DNA of 64,000 nt from Epiperipatus broadwayi (taxonomy: Eukaryota; Onychophora; Udeonychophora; Euonychophora; Peripatidae). The notes beneath the pieces were generated by a model. That model searched no databases. It saw only the letters and a list, made by a program, of their open reading frames with translations, and had not been told where the DNA came from. Made by a program: the position numbers and the translations under genes. Where the stretch lies: assembly GCA_028023455.1 (NCBI GenBank), contig JAQFVV010000072.1, positions 4,778,214-4,842,213 of the forward strand, given 5' to 3'. Of this stretch, positions 23,225 to 36,019 are shown piece by piece. How positions within the stretch are numbered: position 1 is the stretch's first letter; every line of letters begins with the position of its first letter.

Positions 23225-23525
23225 ACGGGTAAGAGAACAAACAGGTGTTACTGACATCATTAACAGACTGAAGCGTAGTTGAGCTGGACATATTGTTAGA
23301 ACAGATGATAATAGATAAACATTTGAAATATTAAACTGGATTCCAAGAGATTGTAAAAGACCTAGAAAAACACCACATGTGAAATGAATGGATGAAATAA
23401 GGAAATGTGGTGGGGTGATATGGAGATGACATATTAGAGATCAGAGAAGATGATTTGAACTTGGAGAGATCTTCATCCTGAAATGGATTAATAGTTGTTG
23501 AAAATGATAATGATGATAAGGATGT
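23225..23525 (+). mobile_element. RTE-type LINE, 3' fragment
   Basis: About 300 bp of the same RTE family in the opposite orientation to the other two. It reads VREQTGVTDIINRLK, AGHIVRTDDN, LNWIPRDCKRPRKTP and LGEIFILKW on the plus strand, then a GATGAT-type tail (23508-23522). It is 5'-truncated and has stops. Confidence 0.85.
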
Positions 23526-23529
23526 GGAT

Positions 23530-24790
23530 AGAGAGGGAAGAACTTTTTAAAAAAAACTAAAGAGGTTAGATATTTTTATATACTATATGCTGTATACAGA
23601 AATTGGACAAAAAAAGAAAGCAAGTTTTATAACATCATGTTGCAAAAAATGATAAAGATTACTTTGAAAGAAATTGACATCAATTTCATATACTAGTAAA
23701 AAGAAATAATAATAAAATTGTGTTTTAAAAAAGTGAAATAATTGGAGTGGAATTAGATGAAGCATTTGAATTTTAGTGCATTCATTAAAGATAAGAATGC
23801 AATCAGGCGGGTGTGCTTTAAAATAATTCAGATTCATAATAGAATTGAATGTTTTTTGTGCTTTGATATCACATGACATATGAGCACCAAAATGACTGAA
23901 TGGAGTGTGATTAATATATTTTTAGCTCTTAAATCAGTTACTCTATCATTGCACTATGGGTAATAATATTTATTGCTATGAAACTGATAAGTACCATGAA
24001 GAATTCTTTTTCTAAACCATATCATGATAAATCACTAGTAGATGAATAAATATATAAAACTTCAGTTTTTCCAAAACAATTTGGGAATTACAAGTATTTG
24101 TGGTAAAGATCTCATTTTTACTGTCATTAGTTATTATAAGTAAAATTATGGTGGACAAAAGTGATGTTCTAAATATAACACAGACATGGATGACTTGGAA
24201 AGATATCATGCATTGGATAAATTATTTTCATTTTTTCAATTATTGGAAAAAGTTTAAATTTGGGAATTACTAAAGGACATCTATCATAAAGGTTGATTTT
24301 TACCATATTCATGCATTATTATAATGCATTAAGGCCTTACACTTCAGATAGTATAAATATTATTCAGACAAGGTATCTTCATGATGCAAACAGTTTTCTA
24401 ACAAAAAAGGCATAATTTTCAAACTCATATACATGGGAGTGCATAAAATTTGATATGGTTGTAATATATTGAGATAGATTGCCTACTTCAATTTGTAATT
24501 AAGAAAATTGAAATTATTGGCAATAATGAGTTGGAATCAGATGTTATAAATTAAGTTTAGATTTTATTATTAAAGCTAGCTTTTTTTATATCATAGGCAC
24601 ACACTTTCATAGGTAAATATGTGTGTGCTCAAAAATAAAAAATATAATGAATTATTTATTTAGTTTGTTTATTTTTTTTTAAACACTAAGATTAATTTAT
24701 TTCAACTAAATCAAACTTGTTTAAAAATTATGCTATAGAAAGAAAATTATTTTAAGCAATGTTGAATACAATAGTTTGCCGCAATAATAA
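23530..24790. other. AT-rich non-coding stretch
   Basis: No recognisable gene. The 98- and 65-codon minus-strand frames here are hydrophobic and low-complexity and have no motif. Confidence 0.45.
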
Positions 24791-24793
24791 TGT

Positions 24794-24941
24794 AGATTCC
24801 TTGTTTGTTTGTTTTTGTTTTTTTTTCATATGTCATAGCATCGGCCGGGACGCGAACCCCCAATCGTCTGCAACTAACTACTTGCTTGCAAGGCAGCTGT
24901 GATAACATCTCGGCTAACAACACTTGACAGATTCCTTGTTT
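24794..24941 (-). mobile_element. tRNA-derived SINE, second copy with 13-bp target-site duplication
   Basis: AGATTCCTTGTTT at 24794-24806 and 24929-24941 flanks the unit. The minus strand reads GTTGTTAGCCGAGATG (A-box), GCTGCCTTGCAAGCA, a long variable region and GGGGGTTCGCGTCCC (a cleaner B-box than at 16901). It then has the same GGCCGATGCTATGACATATG and an A-rich tail. Two separately duplicated target sites show real retroposition of one family. Confidence 0.88.
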
Positions 24942-25382
24942 TGATGGTTTGCAAATGTTTTAAAATTACAATTGAACATGTTTTTTTAGAGATTAAGATA
25001 ATAGTTATCATGCAAGCAAACATATTATTTAAGGAACTTTGTAAACATTTGGTGTAATTAAAAATCATTACTGGCTTTAAATAGTCAAAATAAGAGTCAT
25101 AGATCACATGACCCTATTCTCTTAAGCTTGTAAGTTATAAACAGTGAGGATTGCCAATTCCTCAACAAGCTTTGTGATAAATGCTTAACCAGAGAAAGCA
25201 TTTAAAATATCTCTGTCAGGCTGAAGATCTATCAGCTCCATATAGCTATTTGAGTTGAATAGCTGGGTTTGAAGACATGTAGGTGTCTGAAAATTTCAGA
25301 TTTTATGCTCAATAGATAACTTTTAGATAAATGCTGACTTTGGGTTGGTATTTTTAGATTTAGTGTCTGAACCTACCCTGGC

Positions 25383-25425
25383 ATCTCTCTGAGGAGTGCC
25401 AAAGCATGAAACCATGATCAGAGGT
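25383..25425 (+). ncRNA. Hammerhead ribozyme, complete core
   Basis: Stem I is ATCTCT (25383-25388) with AGAGGT (25420-25425), six pairs including one G-T. The core is CTGAGGA (25389-25395), stem II GTGC-CAAA-GCAT and GAA (25408-25410). Stem III is short, ACCATGAT with one mismatch, and cleavage is after C25419 (site ATC). All invariant positions are kept. Confidence 0.82.
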
Positions 25426-25437
25426 TGGGGGGGGGGT
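25425..25437. repeat. G homopolymer tract
   Basis: GGTTG followed by about ten G residues directly after the ribozyme stem I. A second long G run lies at 26611-26624, and C runs at 34115-34125 and 44769-44781. Confidence 0.9.
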
Positions 25438-25529
25438 TTCTTGACAGAGATATTTTAAATGCTTTTTCTGGCTAAGCATTTATCACAAAGCTTGTTGAGG
25501 AATTGGCAATCCTCATTGTTTATTACTGG

Positions 25530-27630
25530 CTTATTTTAATTATGCTAAAACAAAGAAAAAATGAAGGTGTATAAATAGGCAAACAGAAAATAATTTTGTC
25601 TTTGACCTTTGCTTGCTGTCTTTTATCACCATTTGTCAATATCATTATTGCTGTTGCCATGCAATTTAAGAAATTTTTCCAAGCACTTAATCACCATGAG
25701 AGGCTAAAGCCACTGAAGAACTTCTTTTTGAGTGTAGGTCCCTAACCAGGATGTCTACATCTATACTAACTCTATGACAATCAACTACATGTACATAACA
25801 TCACAACTGCAACAGACATGTTTTCCAGAGATGTAGTTTAACCAGTTTTTAAGACAGATTCTAAGCATAAAATGTGAAAACTTGATTGCAAGTGAATATT
25901 TAAAAATTATCAACTGTATATTTCATTAGTGACCTTCAAAAGAGTTTCACATTTGTCCAAATGTAAAATGTATATGCACAAATTTAACAACTTCATATTT
26001 AAAATAATATTTTCTTGGACTTGTGTAACAATTTTGCTGATTATAAACAATAATAACTCAGTAAACTTAAAGAGAATATAGTTGCTACAAGCTAATAGTA
26101 CTTATTTATATCAGTTAATTTGTAAATTAATTAATACCTTTTGTATATTTATTTTATTGTATTTCTTTTCCAATGTTAACTTTTGCATTTTATTTATATT
26201 TTATAATATGTTGGTTCTAGCATAAAATTTGATACACACACATATATATTGATTCTAATATTCTCACAGATAAATGATGAATTCATAGAATTATTTCTGG
26301 GAGCTTCAGTATAATAAAAATATAATAGCTAAATAGCTGATGCTTTAGTACAATAACAAGTACTTTTCTCAGAACTTTTTCTTTCTAAAATCATAAGAAT
26401 GTGGCTTGGCTCATATATATATATATATATATATATAACACATCTGAACTTTCAGGCATTGCTTTAGTGTGAATATTTTTCATTATTATGCATAATAAAC
26501 TATCAAAAGTCACTTATATAGAATAAATTTTAAAGTGTTTTAAAATGTAACCCTAAGTATAAAACTAAAATATGTAATAATTTTTTTGTTTAAAATAACA
26601 TTACAATTTACGGGGGGGGGGGGGGATGAAAATAAAAATTTTTGCGATGGGAATAAACAACTTTCAAAACTTGTCTGCTTTCCAAAAAACCATGGAAAGA
26701 ATTGTAACAACACTTTGCCAATGTGGCTGATAGTAGATAGAAATCAAGAAAATTTTTTAAATATTTTTTTAAGTTTATATCATGTGTTTTATGGAGTATA
26801 TAATCTTCCAGGATGCTTCCCCTGATCTTTTCAGTAGTGTATCTGAATATAAAGATGTAGACAAAAAAATGAGACTGTCAATCTATTCATTGCTATTGAA
26901 TGCTGAAAAAATATTTTTCAGTTTTTTGCTGTAAAAGGAAAAATAGTCATCTGAAATGTACTTTTATAATTAATCTGTGAATCTATCAATTTCAAATTCA
27001 TAGAAGAAAATTGAACTCGAAACTCTCATTAGAAAATTGCCTCAAAATAAATCGAAAGATGTGAAATATTAATTGACAGTAGATCATTAAAATTTAGTGA
27101 TTAATGGATTTGTTCCTATATTTACAGATACAAAATATACATGTGAGCTCACAAAAGACATTAAAGTAAATCAACTGAACTTTCTATAGCTATCCTCAAA
27201 GATATTGTAAGTTACAAAGACTTCTCACTCTCAAGCATGATCACCATATAATTTTTTTTAATTGTAAATATGTAAATGCATTTTTTTATAATTATTATCT
27301 TTACCATTCTTTGATTAAAGTTATTGTTATGGTTATAACCAAACCAAGCTGATTATTTATTTTGTTAATGTAATAAATTATTAGGTGGAGGGGTAACATC
27401 AGGAAACATAATTAAATGTGTATGGAAATTTGTTTTTATGCATATTCAATTTGATCATTAGGACTTGTCAATTAAAAAAAATGTTTTCAGTCACTCCACC
27501 ATGAAAACAGTCAACTGTTAGTTGTTTTAAAATTTCCCTAAATGAAAATTTAATTTGACGATTATTGTAAATTTTTTATTATTTAATTGTTAACTGAATT
27601 CAATTATATAAATAGGGGTGCTTATCATTA
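25530..27630. other. AT-rich stretch, no gene
   Basis: It contains an (AT)n tract at 26416-26438 and a poly-G run at 26611-26624. The 79-codon frame across the poly-G is accidental. Confidence 0.5.
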
Positions 27631-27635
27631 CAATA

Positions 27636-27663
27636 TATATATATGTGTGTGTATATATATATA

Positions 27664-27705
<42 letters not shown>
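27636..27705. repeat. Compound AT/GT/GA microsatellite
   Basis: Successive (AT)n, (GT)n, (AT)n, (GT)n and (GA)n runs. Confidence 0.95.
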
Positions 27706-27708
<3 letters not shown>

Positions 27709-27709
27709 T

Positions 27710-30700
27710 ATGCACTGAAAATTTGATATTAAACTATAATGAGGAGAAAGTTATAGGAAATTTAAGTTATTATTAAAATAAAAATAAAATCAATTTCATT
27801 TTCATTAATAGCACTCAAAAGTTTTACATAACAAAGATAGTTAAATAATCGAGATTTAGCTTATGAAAATGTTAAATCAATCTTTCTCCAGAAGAATTAA
27901 TTTGTTTTAAAAGAATATAAATTGAGTTTTAAATAGTTAAGATTTAGTTTTACAAAAGTTATCTCTCCTAAGCTATTCAAAAATCATTTAGCTGATGTAT
28001 TTATAAAGTAATGAAAGTAAAGTATGTATGGCTGACACCAATATTGTATATATTCTAACCCAGTTTTAGAAATTATTATTATTTGAAATTTATTTCTAAC
28101 TCTTTATTTTTATTAGTTTATTTTATTTCTTTTATTTCTAACCCAATATATATTTAATTAGTTTATTTGCACTTGTGACACTACTTTACACAGGTTATTG
28201 TTAAGGCAACCAAAATAAAAGCAACATATCCATTAATTTTCCAATATGATCTAAAATACTTTTCATATAATACAATTGTACATTCAATTCTCTTAAGCTA
28301 TGCCACGATTGTAATAATAACAATAATTGATCACTTATTAATTTAAAGAATAATTATAATAATATTAATCTCAGGGTTCTTTGTTTCATGTAAGGAAATG
28401 CTCGGCAGTATTGTGTTGTCGCATATGACTGGCATTCTGGTCGGCTATAGGAAACATTTATTTTTACTTAAATTCAATGTGTCTTCATCTCTCATATCCA
28501 CTGCTATATTATTTAAAGAGATGATAATTCTATTCAATAATGACGTATAATTTTGAATAACACAGCCCTTTTTTTTTTTTTTTTTTAGAATCTCAGTCAG
28601 AATAATAAAAAGACAAGGGTGCTTTTTGTGTCCTTCCATCATCCATGACAACACAATAATATAACTAAGATTTATTACTTAGACAATTTAACTAAATGGG
28701 AATGGAATAATGTGCAACCAAAGTTAATGGTTTGGGAATAAATTCATTTTTTTTTTTTTTTTATACAAAGGTGAATGTTTAGTCTTAAGTTTTCAACTCC
28801 ATAAATAATTATCATTAAACTAAAATATAATGACATATTCCGATCTGCTTAACTTTATTTATCTGGTATATTAAGTTTTTAAGAATTTGGAATGATTTCG
28901 GACTCAAGAAAAGGTTTTGCAAATATTGTGCAAACACTTATATTTAGCATATAAAAACAAAAAAAATGAATCTACAACAAATTTTAACAAGACTATAATT
29001 TATTATTATCACAAAAAAAAAATATATGAACATTTATTCAATAATCCCATAGTAATACAAAAATATAAAATATAACTGACATTAATCTGTATACTCTTTT
29101 GGTTATGGACTAGAGGTTACTACTTCTCCTGTATGCAATCGTATGGATTGATTAACTAAAAATACATTTCATTACCAATACATTGTTTATTAAATTTTGG
29201 TAACCTTGTAGAAGCTTTTATTCAAAATTATTGACTAACTATTTTTTTTTTTTTTTAAATGATTAATCCCATCATATGCAATACGCAAAATATTAAATTT
29301 ATTTCTAATACATTTACTTTATTTATGGTCTTTAATGGGATAACCTATTCTAATTATAGGCCAGTTATCAGAAGTTACACTTACCATCTTACATTTAACT
29401 TAATGCTAACTTAAGTTATGATACAAATTTTATTCATACGTATAATTTTAAATATGAGTATTATTTAATTACTAACCAGAATTAAATATTGCATTTGAAT
29501 ATTCCTTCAGTAAATAAGCGTTTTAAATTACGCAATTTTAATTACTTTCTCCATTGATTTACTTGTCAAATACTAGCAATATTTAGCAGCACAATACAGA
29601 TATTGACCCTAGTTACTAACGCACTATTTATACTAAAGTGGATCTTGAGGAACTAACACCTCCAATATAACCTTTATCTTGCCCGAACTTTCAAAATTAA
29701 GCACAATAATCAACACCTTCCATGGTGGAGCTATCTTTATTTTCACATGAGGAATATGGAATAACCACGAAGGTCTGTAGAGTAATCTACTACATTAAAA
29801 TATTTTGGTGGTTTCTTGCCTCTTACTTGGGCATACAACGAACACACACCAAATACAATCCTCTCCTGGGATTTAAACGAATGAAGCATACTAAATGCTA
29901 GATAAATTCTTGATCGTCCTATCTATGAGAATCGATCACTTGGGCTATAAACATACCCGAACATTATATTTAAAATCTTCCTCTCATGGAAAACAAAGCT
30001 TTTGGGGAGATCATTTTTCATCCCACAAAATAAATACATTATAATTATTACCTATGCGAATATTAAGCATATACCAATGCTATATCTGGGCAGGATAAGT
30101 AAATACACTGATCATAATAAACTTATGTTACCGGGTATACTTTGATCAACATCTGAAATCAATGGACATCATAGAATAAAAGTATAATAATTTTAATTTT
30201 AATAAAGGAACATTCAAAAATAGTTGGTAGCATACTATCTTAAACTAAATAAAGTGGATGTGTTATTTAAGAATAATTAGGAATAAATTCCTCAATTAAT
30301 ACAGTATAAATTCGTTTCAACTTTAACAAGAAATATTTTGTTATAGCATTTTTTTTTTTTTTAGTTACTTCTGATAATTTTCAATATTTATTTTACCCCT
30401 TAAATATCTAAATATTTTTTTCTTTTACGTATCTAACATACAAAATTTCTACCTACAATTGTATGTACTAATTAAAACATATTTTATAGATTTTTTTTTT
30501 TCGTGTTAAATATCAACTTAACCTATAATAATTATATTAAAACATACCTTTGTTATTACAAGGCTATTAAATATCACTTGACCATACAGACTTTAATCTA
30601 TGTGATATAAAAAAAATACATATCATTTATAACTTAGTTTTAAACAATCATTAATTAACAAGTGCATACTCTCTCATTAGAAAATGTTTTTCTGTTGAGC

Positions 30701-32450
30701 AATTGGTCCAGGTGAAGAGCTTTATCCAGTCGTATTTCACGAAGCAAGTTTAAAAACAATAAACGCATGGTATTATTTCCTTTAAATAAAAGTTTTCTCT
30801 TATTTTGTGCGTTTAATAAATTAGGTAAAGAAACATATAGCAGAATTGAAGATTAATTCTTACTTGAATTAAACTACTACAATTTTGGGATCCAAGAAAA
30901 TAAAATATACATATTCTAACATAACGAACAGTTGACGATAGACGATAAACATACACAATATTTTTTTTTTATTGACGATACGTATACTTATTAGCTAGCT
31001 TACTTATGGACGAAAATGCGCAATTTTCCGAGAGATTATTATGATAATAACTGCAGTCAATTTACGTGTACATGAAGTTTTAATAATTCCAACTGATGTA
31101 TAATATAATATATCATTTATTTTTATCATTAAGTCACTAAGATATTTGGTTTTGTTCATACTTTAGGAATTATAAATTTTTTTTTTTAAAGGTAACTTCT
31201 CCGTAAGAATGCCCCTATATAACTTTTCCTATATTTACTCTGAGAAAGTTTATATTTTTTTTTTATATATATATTTTTTTTTAAAAATATACAGGTGCAT
31301 AATTTAATCTTATTTATCATTATTATTATTTCCAGACAATTCTTGGTGAATAAAACATATTTTAACGTATGTAACTACATTACTTGTAAAGGCAGACAAT
31401 ATTGAGAAAGAGCGCGAAAATGTTTCTAGTTGATTTTCCTTGGTTTCAAAATATTTCTTTCAATTATTATTTTTTTTTTTTTCTATACCAAGAAAATATC
31501 AATAAATGACATAAAGTTAATAAATAATTATTTCTCACTTGGAAATCATTTTTCTTCCTTAATTTAGATATAATAGAATTTTTCGTGACTCTTTTAGTTA
31601 ATTCTGTCATTTTTGAACTTTAGCGCGAGACAATAAATTTTTAAGTATAAAAGGTCTTTAAATAGGTAGATGGCAAAGAAAATCAGGATATCTTATCAAA
31701 AAATTTTAGCCACACATTATATTATTAAAATTTTACTTTGATTACATTTATTTCTGCAAAATAAAATGAAAAAATTGAGTTACCAAATTTCAGCACTGTT
31801 CCTTCCTTGAAAACTAAAAGCAGACTATATTTTTTTCCAAAAAAAAAATGATCTTGATTATGAAATTGGTTGTTTCGTTTTGTTGTTGTTGTTTTTTTTT
31901 TACTTTAGCGACCTCTTCCAGAAAAATAATCATTTGATTATAACATAAACAAAAGAAAGGAAAAACCTATTACAATCATATAGTTTTAGTATTATTTACC
32001 TGGATTACAAAGTAATTTGACAATATAAAAAAAAATAATAAATACATTAAATTAACAATCAGTGATGTATAATTCTTTAAACATTATATTTTTTTATTTA
32101 TTTTTTTTTTTTACAAAAAGAAATTACCAGAAGTTATTGTGCTTTATGATAAGACACTCACCCACTCTCCCCTCTACCCATCCAAAATCAATTACTGTTT
32201 AGCTTTTATACCATATTAATTTGCTCTAATTATTAATATCTCAATTAAATTATTCATGTTCTCTCTTTAAAAATGACATTGAGTTATTAAATCTATTAGT
32301 TATTCACCCAAAACATGCCAAAGTGAGTGAATAGCATACTTTATTAATCAATTATTACTATTGTTATTTTATCTTTTTATTTCTTTAAAGAATAGCATTG
32401 TTTTCCTGCAGAAATAATGCCAAGTAAACCAAGTGTCAATAACACTAGGT
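27710..32450. other. Long AT-rich region, no gene recognised
   Basis: Nearly 5 kb with many T or A runs of 10-20 bases (for example 28567-28586, 28748-28762, 29243-29256, 30351-30362, 31470-31481). No coding, RNA or family repeat was identified. A weak tRNA-like segment is noted separately at 29860-29940. Confidence 0.5.
29862..29940 (-). repeat. Possible tRNA-like SINE remnant
   Basis: The minus strand contains a B-box-like CGTTTAAATCCCAGGAG about 40 bases after a poor A-box candidate. This patch is somewhat GC-richer than its flanks. Evidence is weak. Confidence 0.2.
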
Positions 32451-32451
32451 T

Positions 32452-32640
<189 letters not shown>

Positions 32641-32744
32641 TATATATATATGAAAAAGAAAAACAAGTTTTATATACGTAAAACCTACTATCGCTTGTAT
32701 TAATGATCAATAGATGAAGCTTTACCAAGACCTCCAAACAAGCG

Positions 32745-32925
32745 TATTCTGTTTACATAAACGTCAGAGTCAATATTCACTGTCTCTTTCATTTTGCTCC
32801 ACCCTCAGATCAGCTGATTTCAAGCTGATTTGCTCTCATCAGTGAAGGGATAGGAGTTATAAAACTAGACCTAAACACTGACTCCAAGCGTTTATGTAAA
32901 ACGTTTCTATCAGTTTGCAAGCATG
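32745..32925 (-). mobile_element. Hammerhead element with short inverted termini
   Basis: GTTTACATAAACGTCAGAGTC (32749 onward, first 20 bases decisive) is the near inverse of GACTCCAAGCGTTTATGTAA (about 32879-32898). Between them lies a complete hammerhead on the minus strand. The organisation matches families D and E but the flanks are different, so I treat it as a separate family. Confidence 0.65.
32802..32849 (-). ncRNA. Hammerhead ribozyme, complete core
   Basis: On the minus strand, stem I is CCTTCA with TGAGGG (one G-T pair, extendable). It is followed by CTGATGA (32842-32836), stem II GAGC-AAATCA-GCTT (four pairs, first a G-T) and GAA (32821-32819). Stem III is a perfect 10-nt palindrome ATCAGCTGAT (32818-32809). 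Cleavage is predicted after the C complementary to G32808. All invariant bases are present, and the palindrome is the strongest hint of dimer action in the window. Confidence 0.85.
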
Positions 32926-32959
32926 AATTTTTTAGACACATTAATGTCTTCAAACTCAG

Positions 32960-33840
32960 CCTATCAAACTATATATATATAATAGAAAGCTGATTTTACT
33001 TAGAATTTGTAGGCAGGTTGTTATTCATTTTTATCACATATGTGACTGAAATTAAGTATTAGAATATATATTAGTGGATTTATATAGAAATCCTATAGAT
33101 ATTTTATTTGCTGCATTTAAATTCTACATATATTTATTTATTTACCATGATATATGTAAGTTCTATATGTGAGTTTGATTTTATGTGTAATCTCTCATGA
33201 ATGATTTGATTTTGCTCTAGATTTGGAGACATATCTCCCCAGGAACATATTTTCTAATATCTGAGTTTCCATTTTATATGTTGTCTCTCATGTGATGACT
33301 TGAATTTGTATTCTGGATTCTAAGAGGTATATTTTCTGTTATATTTTTAGTGTGGCACAGGACTGAATGCATATTGCATAAGACTGATTCTGTCATTGAA
33401 TCCATATGGGAATACGTAAATTTAATTTAGTCATTATTATAGCCTATTCTTTGAAATTAAGGTTGAAATGTGTATATGTGCACATCTTAATGTAGCTAAC
33501 ACATATCTAAAAGAATTATACAAATGATGATACTTAACTAAATAATAAGATTTTTTCGTTGTTGCTATTAAAAAGGGGCTACTTGATGTAAACAAATGAA
33601 ATGTATGCCATATATAATGGTAATTTAATGTTTTGTGTTATGAATATACTAATAATAAATTTGTTTTGTTTATTGTTAGATTAATCTTTCATGTTGATTT
33701 ACTGATGTCTGCTCTTTCTGATTGATACCTCTAAAGAATCTATGTTTTCCACAATCTGGAGGCATTAAAACATCTATTAGTAATGGTATGTTTGCTGTGT
33801 TGGTATTTATAATTTTAAATCACTTATAAAATTTTAATAT
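32960..33840. other. AT-rich stretch
   Basis: No gene or named repeat recognised. Confidence 0.45.
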
Positions 33841-34036
33841 GATGTCTTTTGAGAAGCTATTTTAGAGTAGACCAAAAGGCTAGTGGTGCCCTCTGGTATG
33901 CCTACAGTGGAGGCTTTCCATCATAACATACATATATTGATGTCTTTTGAGAAGCTATTTTAGAGTAGACCAAAAGGCTAGTGGTGCCCTCTGGTATACC
34001 TACAGTGGAGGCTGTCCATTATAACATACACATATA
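33841..34036. repeat. Tandem duplication, 98-bp unit x 2
   Basis: The unit beginning GATGTCTTTTGAGAAGCTAT starts at 33841 and again at 33939. It differs by only a few bases, so the duplication is recent. Confidence 0.92.
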
Positions 34037-34059
34037 TAAAGTTATGTGTAGAATGTCCA

Positions 34060-34350
34060 ATCTACTAAACATTATTGAAACTTATAAATGAAGATTTGTG
34101 AAAAGGATAAATACCCCCCCCCAAAAAAAATATATATATATTTCATGCTGAAACGGCACTCTTCAGTTGACCCAGATCACAATCACTCAGAGATCTTGAT
34201 CATTTGTTCAGCATTTATCAATATCAAAGTATTACAATTTCGTTTACAAATGACAAATTTTCTGCAACACTTTACATTGGTCATAACTGCTAATCATTTA
34301 CTAGGCTAGCGATAGCTCTGATACCAATTTTAAACTCGGTTAATCACGTT
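34060..34350 (-). mobile_element. Subfamily C hammerhead element, single unit
   Basis: Sequence upstream of the ribozyme on the minus strand (34181-34345) matches 8883-9060 and 50985-51090. Downstream sequence (ATTTATAAGTTTC, 34090-34075) matches 51262-51230. It is interrupted by a C10/A8 run at 34115-34133. Confidence 0.6.
34129..34181 (-). ncRNA. Hammerhead relic, stem I damaged
   Basis: CTGAAGA, a strong stem II (GTGC...GCAT) and GAA are intact. The 3' strand of stem I (TTGG in relatives) is displaced by an AT run and an A8/C10 tract. Cleavage is unlikely unless a rearranged stem I forms. Confidence 0.6.
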
Positions 34351-34354
34351 CAAT

Positions 34355-34845
34355 TAAATAGAAGGTATATTGATTTTTAACTGTATTTAATGTCTGCATC
34401 TGGGCTAGAAATGATATAATAATCTCCAACTGAATAAAAGATTAGGAATAATCGTTATCACATTTATTTGAAATATTTAATATCAAAGTTGTGAATACAA
34501 AAAAGATTGACTGTTATAAATCGAATTGTAAGATATATTCAACCAAATATTCTAATACTAATCTGGTAACATTATATAGAAAATTACTCCTCAAACAAAA
34601 TTTAAATTAGACCAATCAATAAATTTTCAAACATAACAGACTCTTACTAATTTTGACATTACAAAGTTGATAGAAAACATATATAAATTTATGTACTGAT
34701 ACGATTTAAATGTTGTTTATGAAGTGATTTCTTTATAGCATGAACAGGCCTTCTCTCTATGTAATAGGGTCATCTGTTGAAGATTTAAGTTACAATATTT
34801 ATCAATTGTTGTGTAAATATATATGGATATAGTGTTGATATTTAT
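34355..34845. other. AT-rich stretch
   Basis: Nothing recognised. Confidence 0.45.
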
Positions 34846-34854
34846 ACATATATA

Positions 34855-34980
34855 AATACATGAAAGCAGTCAACAGTTAAACAATACCAAATAACAATAG
34901 TAATCAACAAATTTCAGTCAGTTGTCAAGGCAATCTCCTTTAAATAATAAAGTTAGAAATCCATTTTATATATGGTCTAA
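34855..34980 (-). repeat. Dispersed repeat family B
   Basis: A minus-strand copy with AAAGGAGATTGCCTTGACAA and the AT-rich upstream side (34960-34980). Confidence 0.65.
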
Positions 34981-34984
34981 CATT

Positions 34985-35930
34985 TCGTTTACAAAATCTA
35001 TATTTTGTCTGTTGTCTGGATATTGTCGCAAAGCTGTTTAATTGGTTGCTTTAATGAATTATAAAAATTGATGAATTTGACAGCGTTGAAAAAAAAAAAA
35101 ACTATATAAATTATTTGGTTATAGCTTCTCTTAGATTATATAATACTAATAATTCTGCACTAAAACTTATAAACAAAATTAAACTTCTCTAACAAGCGTA
35201 TTAGCACAGAATTATTAGTATTAAATAACTATATCTAACTAAACCATAATTAATATTATGAGCATTTTACATTAAGGAAGTAATTTTACTTTTTATTACA
35301 TTTAATAATCATTTTTATTATAAAGCATATTTTCTGTGAAGGAACTAATTCTATCATTAATAAAAAGTGCTAAGAAAAATTCAGTACATGTGCTTTTAAC
35401 TAAAGTACAGAACCGAATAGATATAGTATTTAAATTGTGAAGAAAATCTGATTGCAGTATATAAATTTATGTTTGAAATGTGATGTTTAGTGAAAGAAAA
35501 AATACATGCTATAGTACTGTATTTACATTCAGTTTTGGTTAGCATATAATTAAACTCAAGTAGTTTGATATCATGTAGTTCACACTAATTCCACCTTTAA
35601 TAGTTGCAAAAAATGACAACTTTTCAGGCTAGCTTCATTTCTTACATTTATTTATATAATATTAAAATCTTTTATTTAATTTACATTAAATCTTAAAAAA
35701 AGTTGTTAAAGTAACCAATTAAAAAAAAGATGGCCTTTACATAGGCAGGGTAATCTTGTATTTATATGGACACTAAATATTGCAAGAGTGAAATTATTAA
35801 TTCAACAAATTTTAAAGAAAACTCATTAGACAGGTAAATATAACTTGTTCTAAAAGTATACTAATAAATAATCAACTGCTCTCCAACTTAGATAATAAAG
35901 CTAAAAATGCTCAAGGCTAGATAGATAAAT
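34985..35930. other. AT-rich stretch
   Basis: Nothing recognised. Confidence 0.45.
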
Positions 35931-35934
35931 CATG

Positions 35935-36015
35935 TAAATACATGAAAGCAGTCAACACTAACGATCAACAATCTCAATCATTGTCAAGGCAATGTCCTAT
36001 AAACTATATATATAT
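35935..36015 (-). repeat. Dispersed repeat family B
   Basis: A short minus-strand copy ending in a TA tract at 36003-36013. Confidence 0.6.
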
Positions 36016-36019
36016 TGTA

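Larger units (their letters stand above)
25135..25525 (+). mobile_element. Hammerhead element with 80-bp inverted termini (family E)
   Basis: The left arm, 25135-25218 (TAAACAGTGAGGATTGCC to CTCTGTCAGG), and right arm, 25440-25525 (TTGACAGAG to GGCAATCCTCATTGTTTA), are inverse copies of over 80 bp with about 90% identity by eye. The spacer holds sequence shared with 13575-13720 and an intact hammerhead at 25383-25425, then a G tract. The ends look like those of a foldback or MITE element, but it carries a self-cleaving RNA motif. Confidence 0.75.

Noticed and set aside
24874-25107. 77-codon minus-strand frame with RDVITAALQASS
   Set aside because: The end of this frame is translated SINE sequence; the rest is low-complexity.
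26586-26825. 79-codon plus-strand frame through a G run
   Set aside because: The Gly run comes from poly-G and no domain is recognised.
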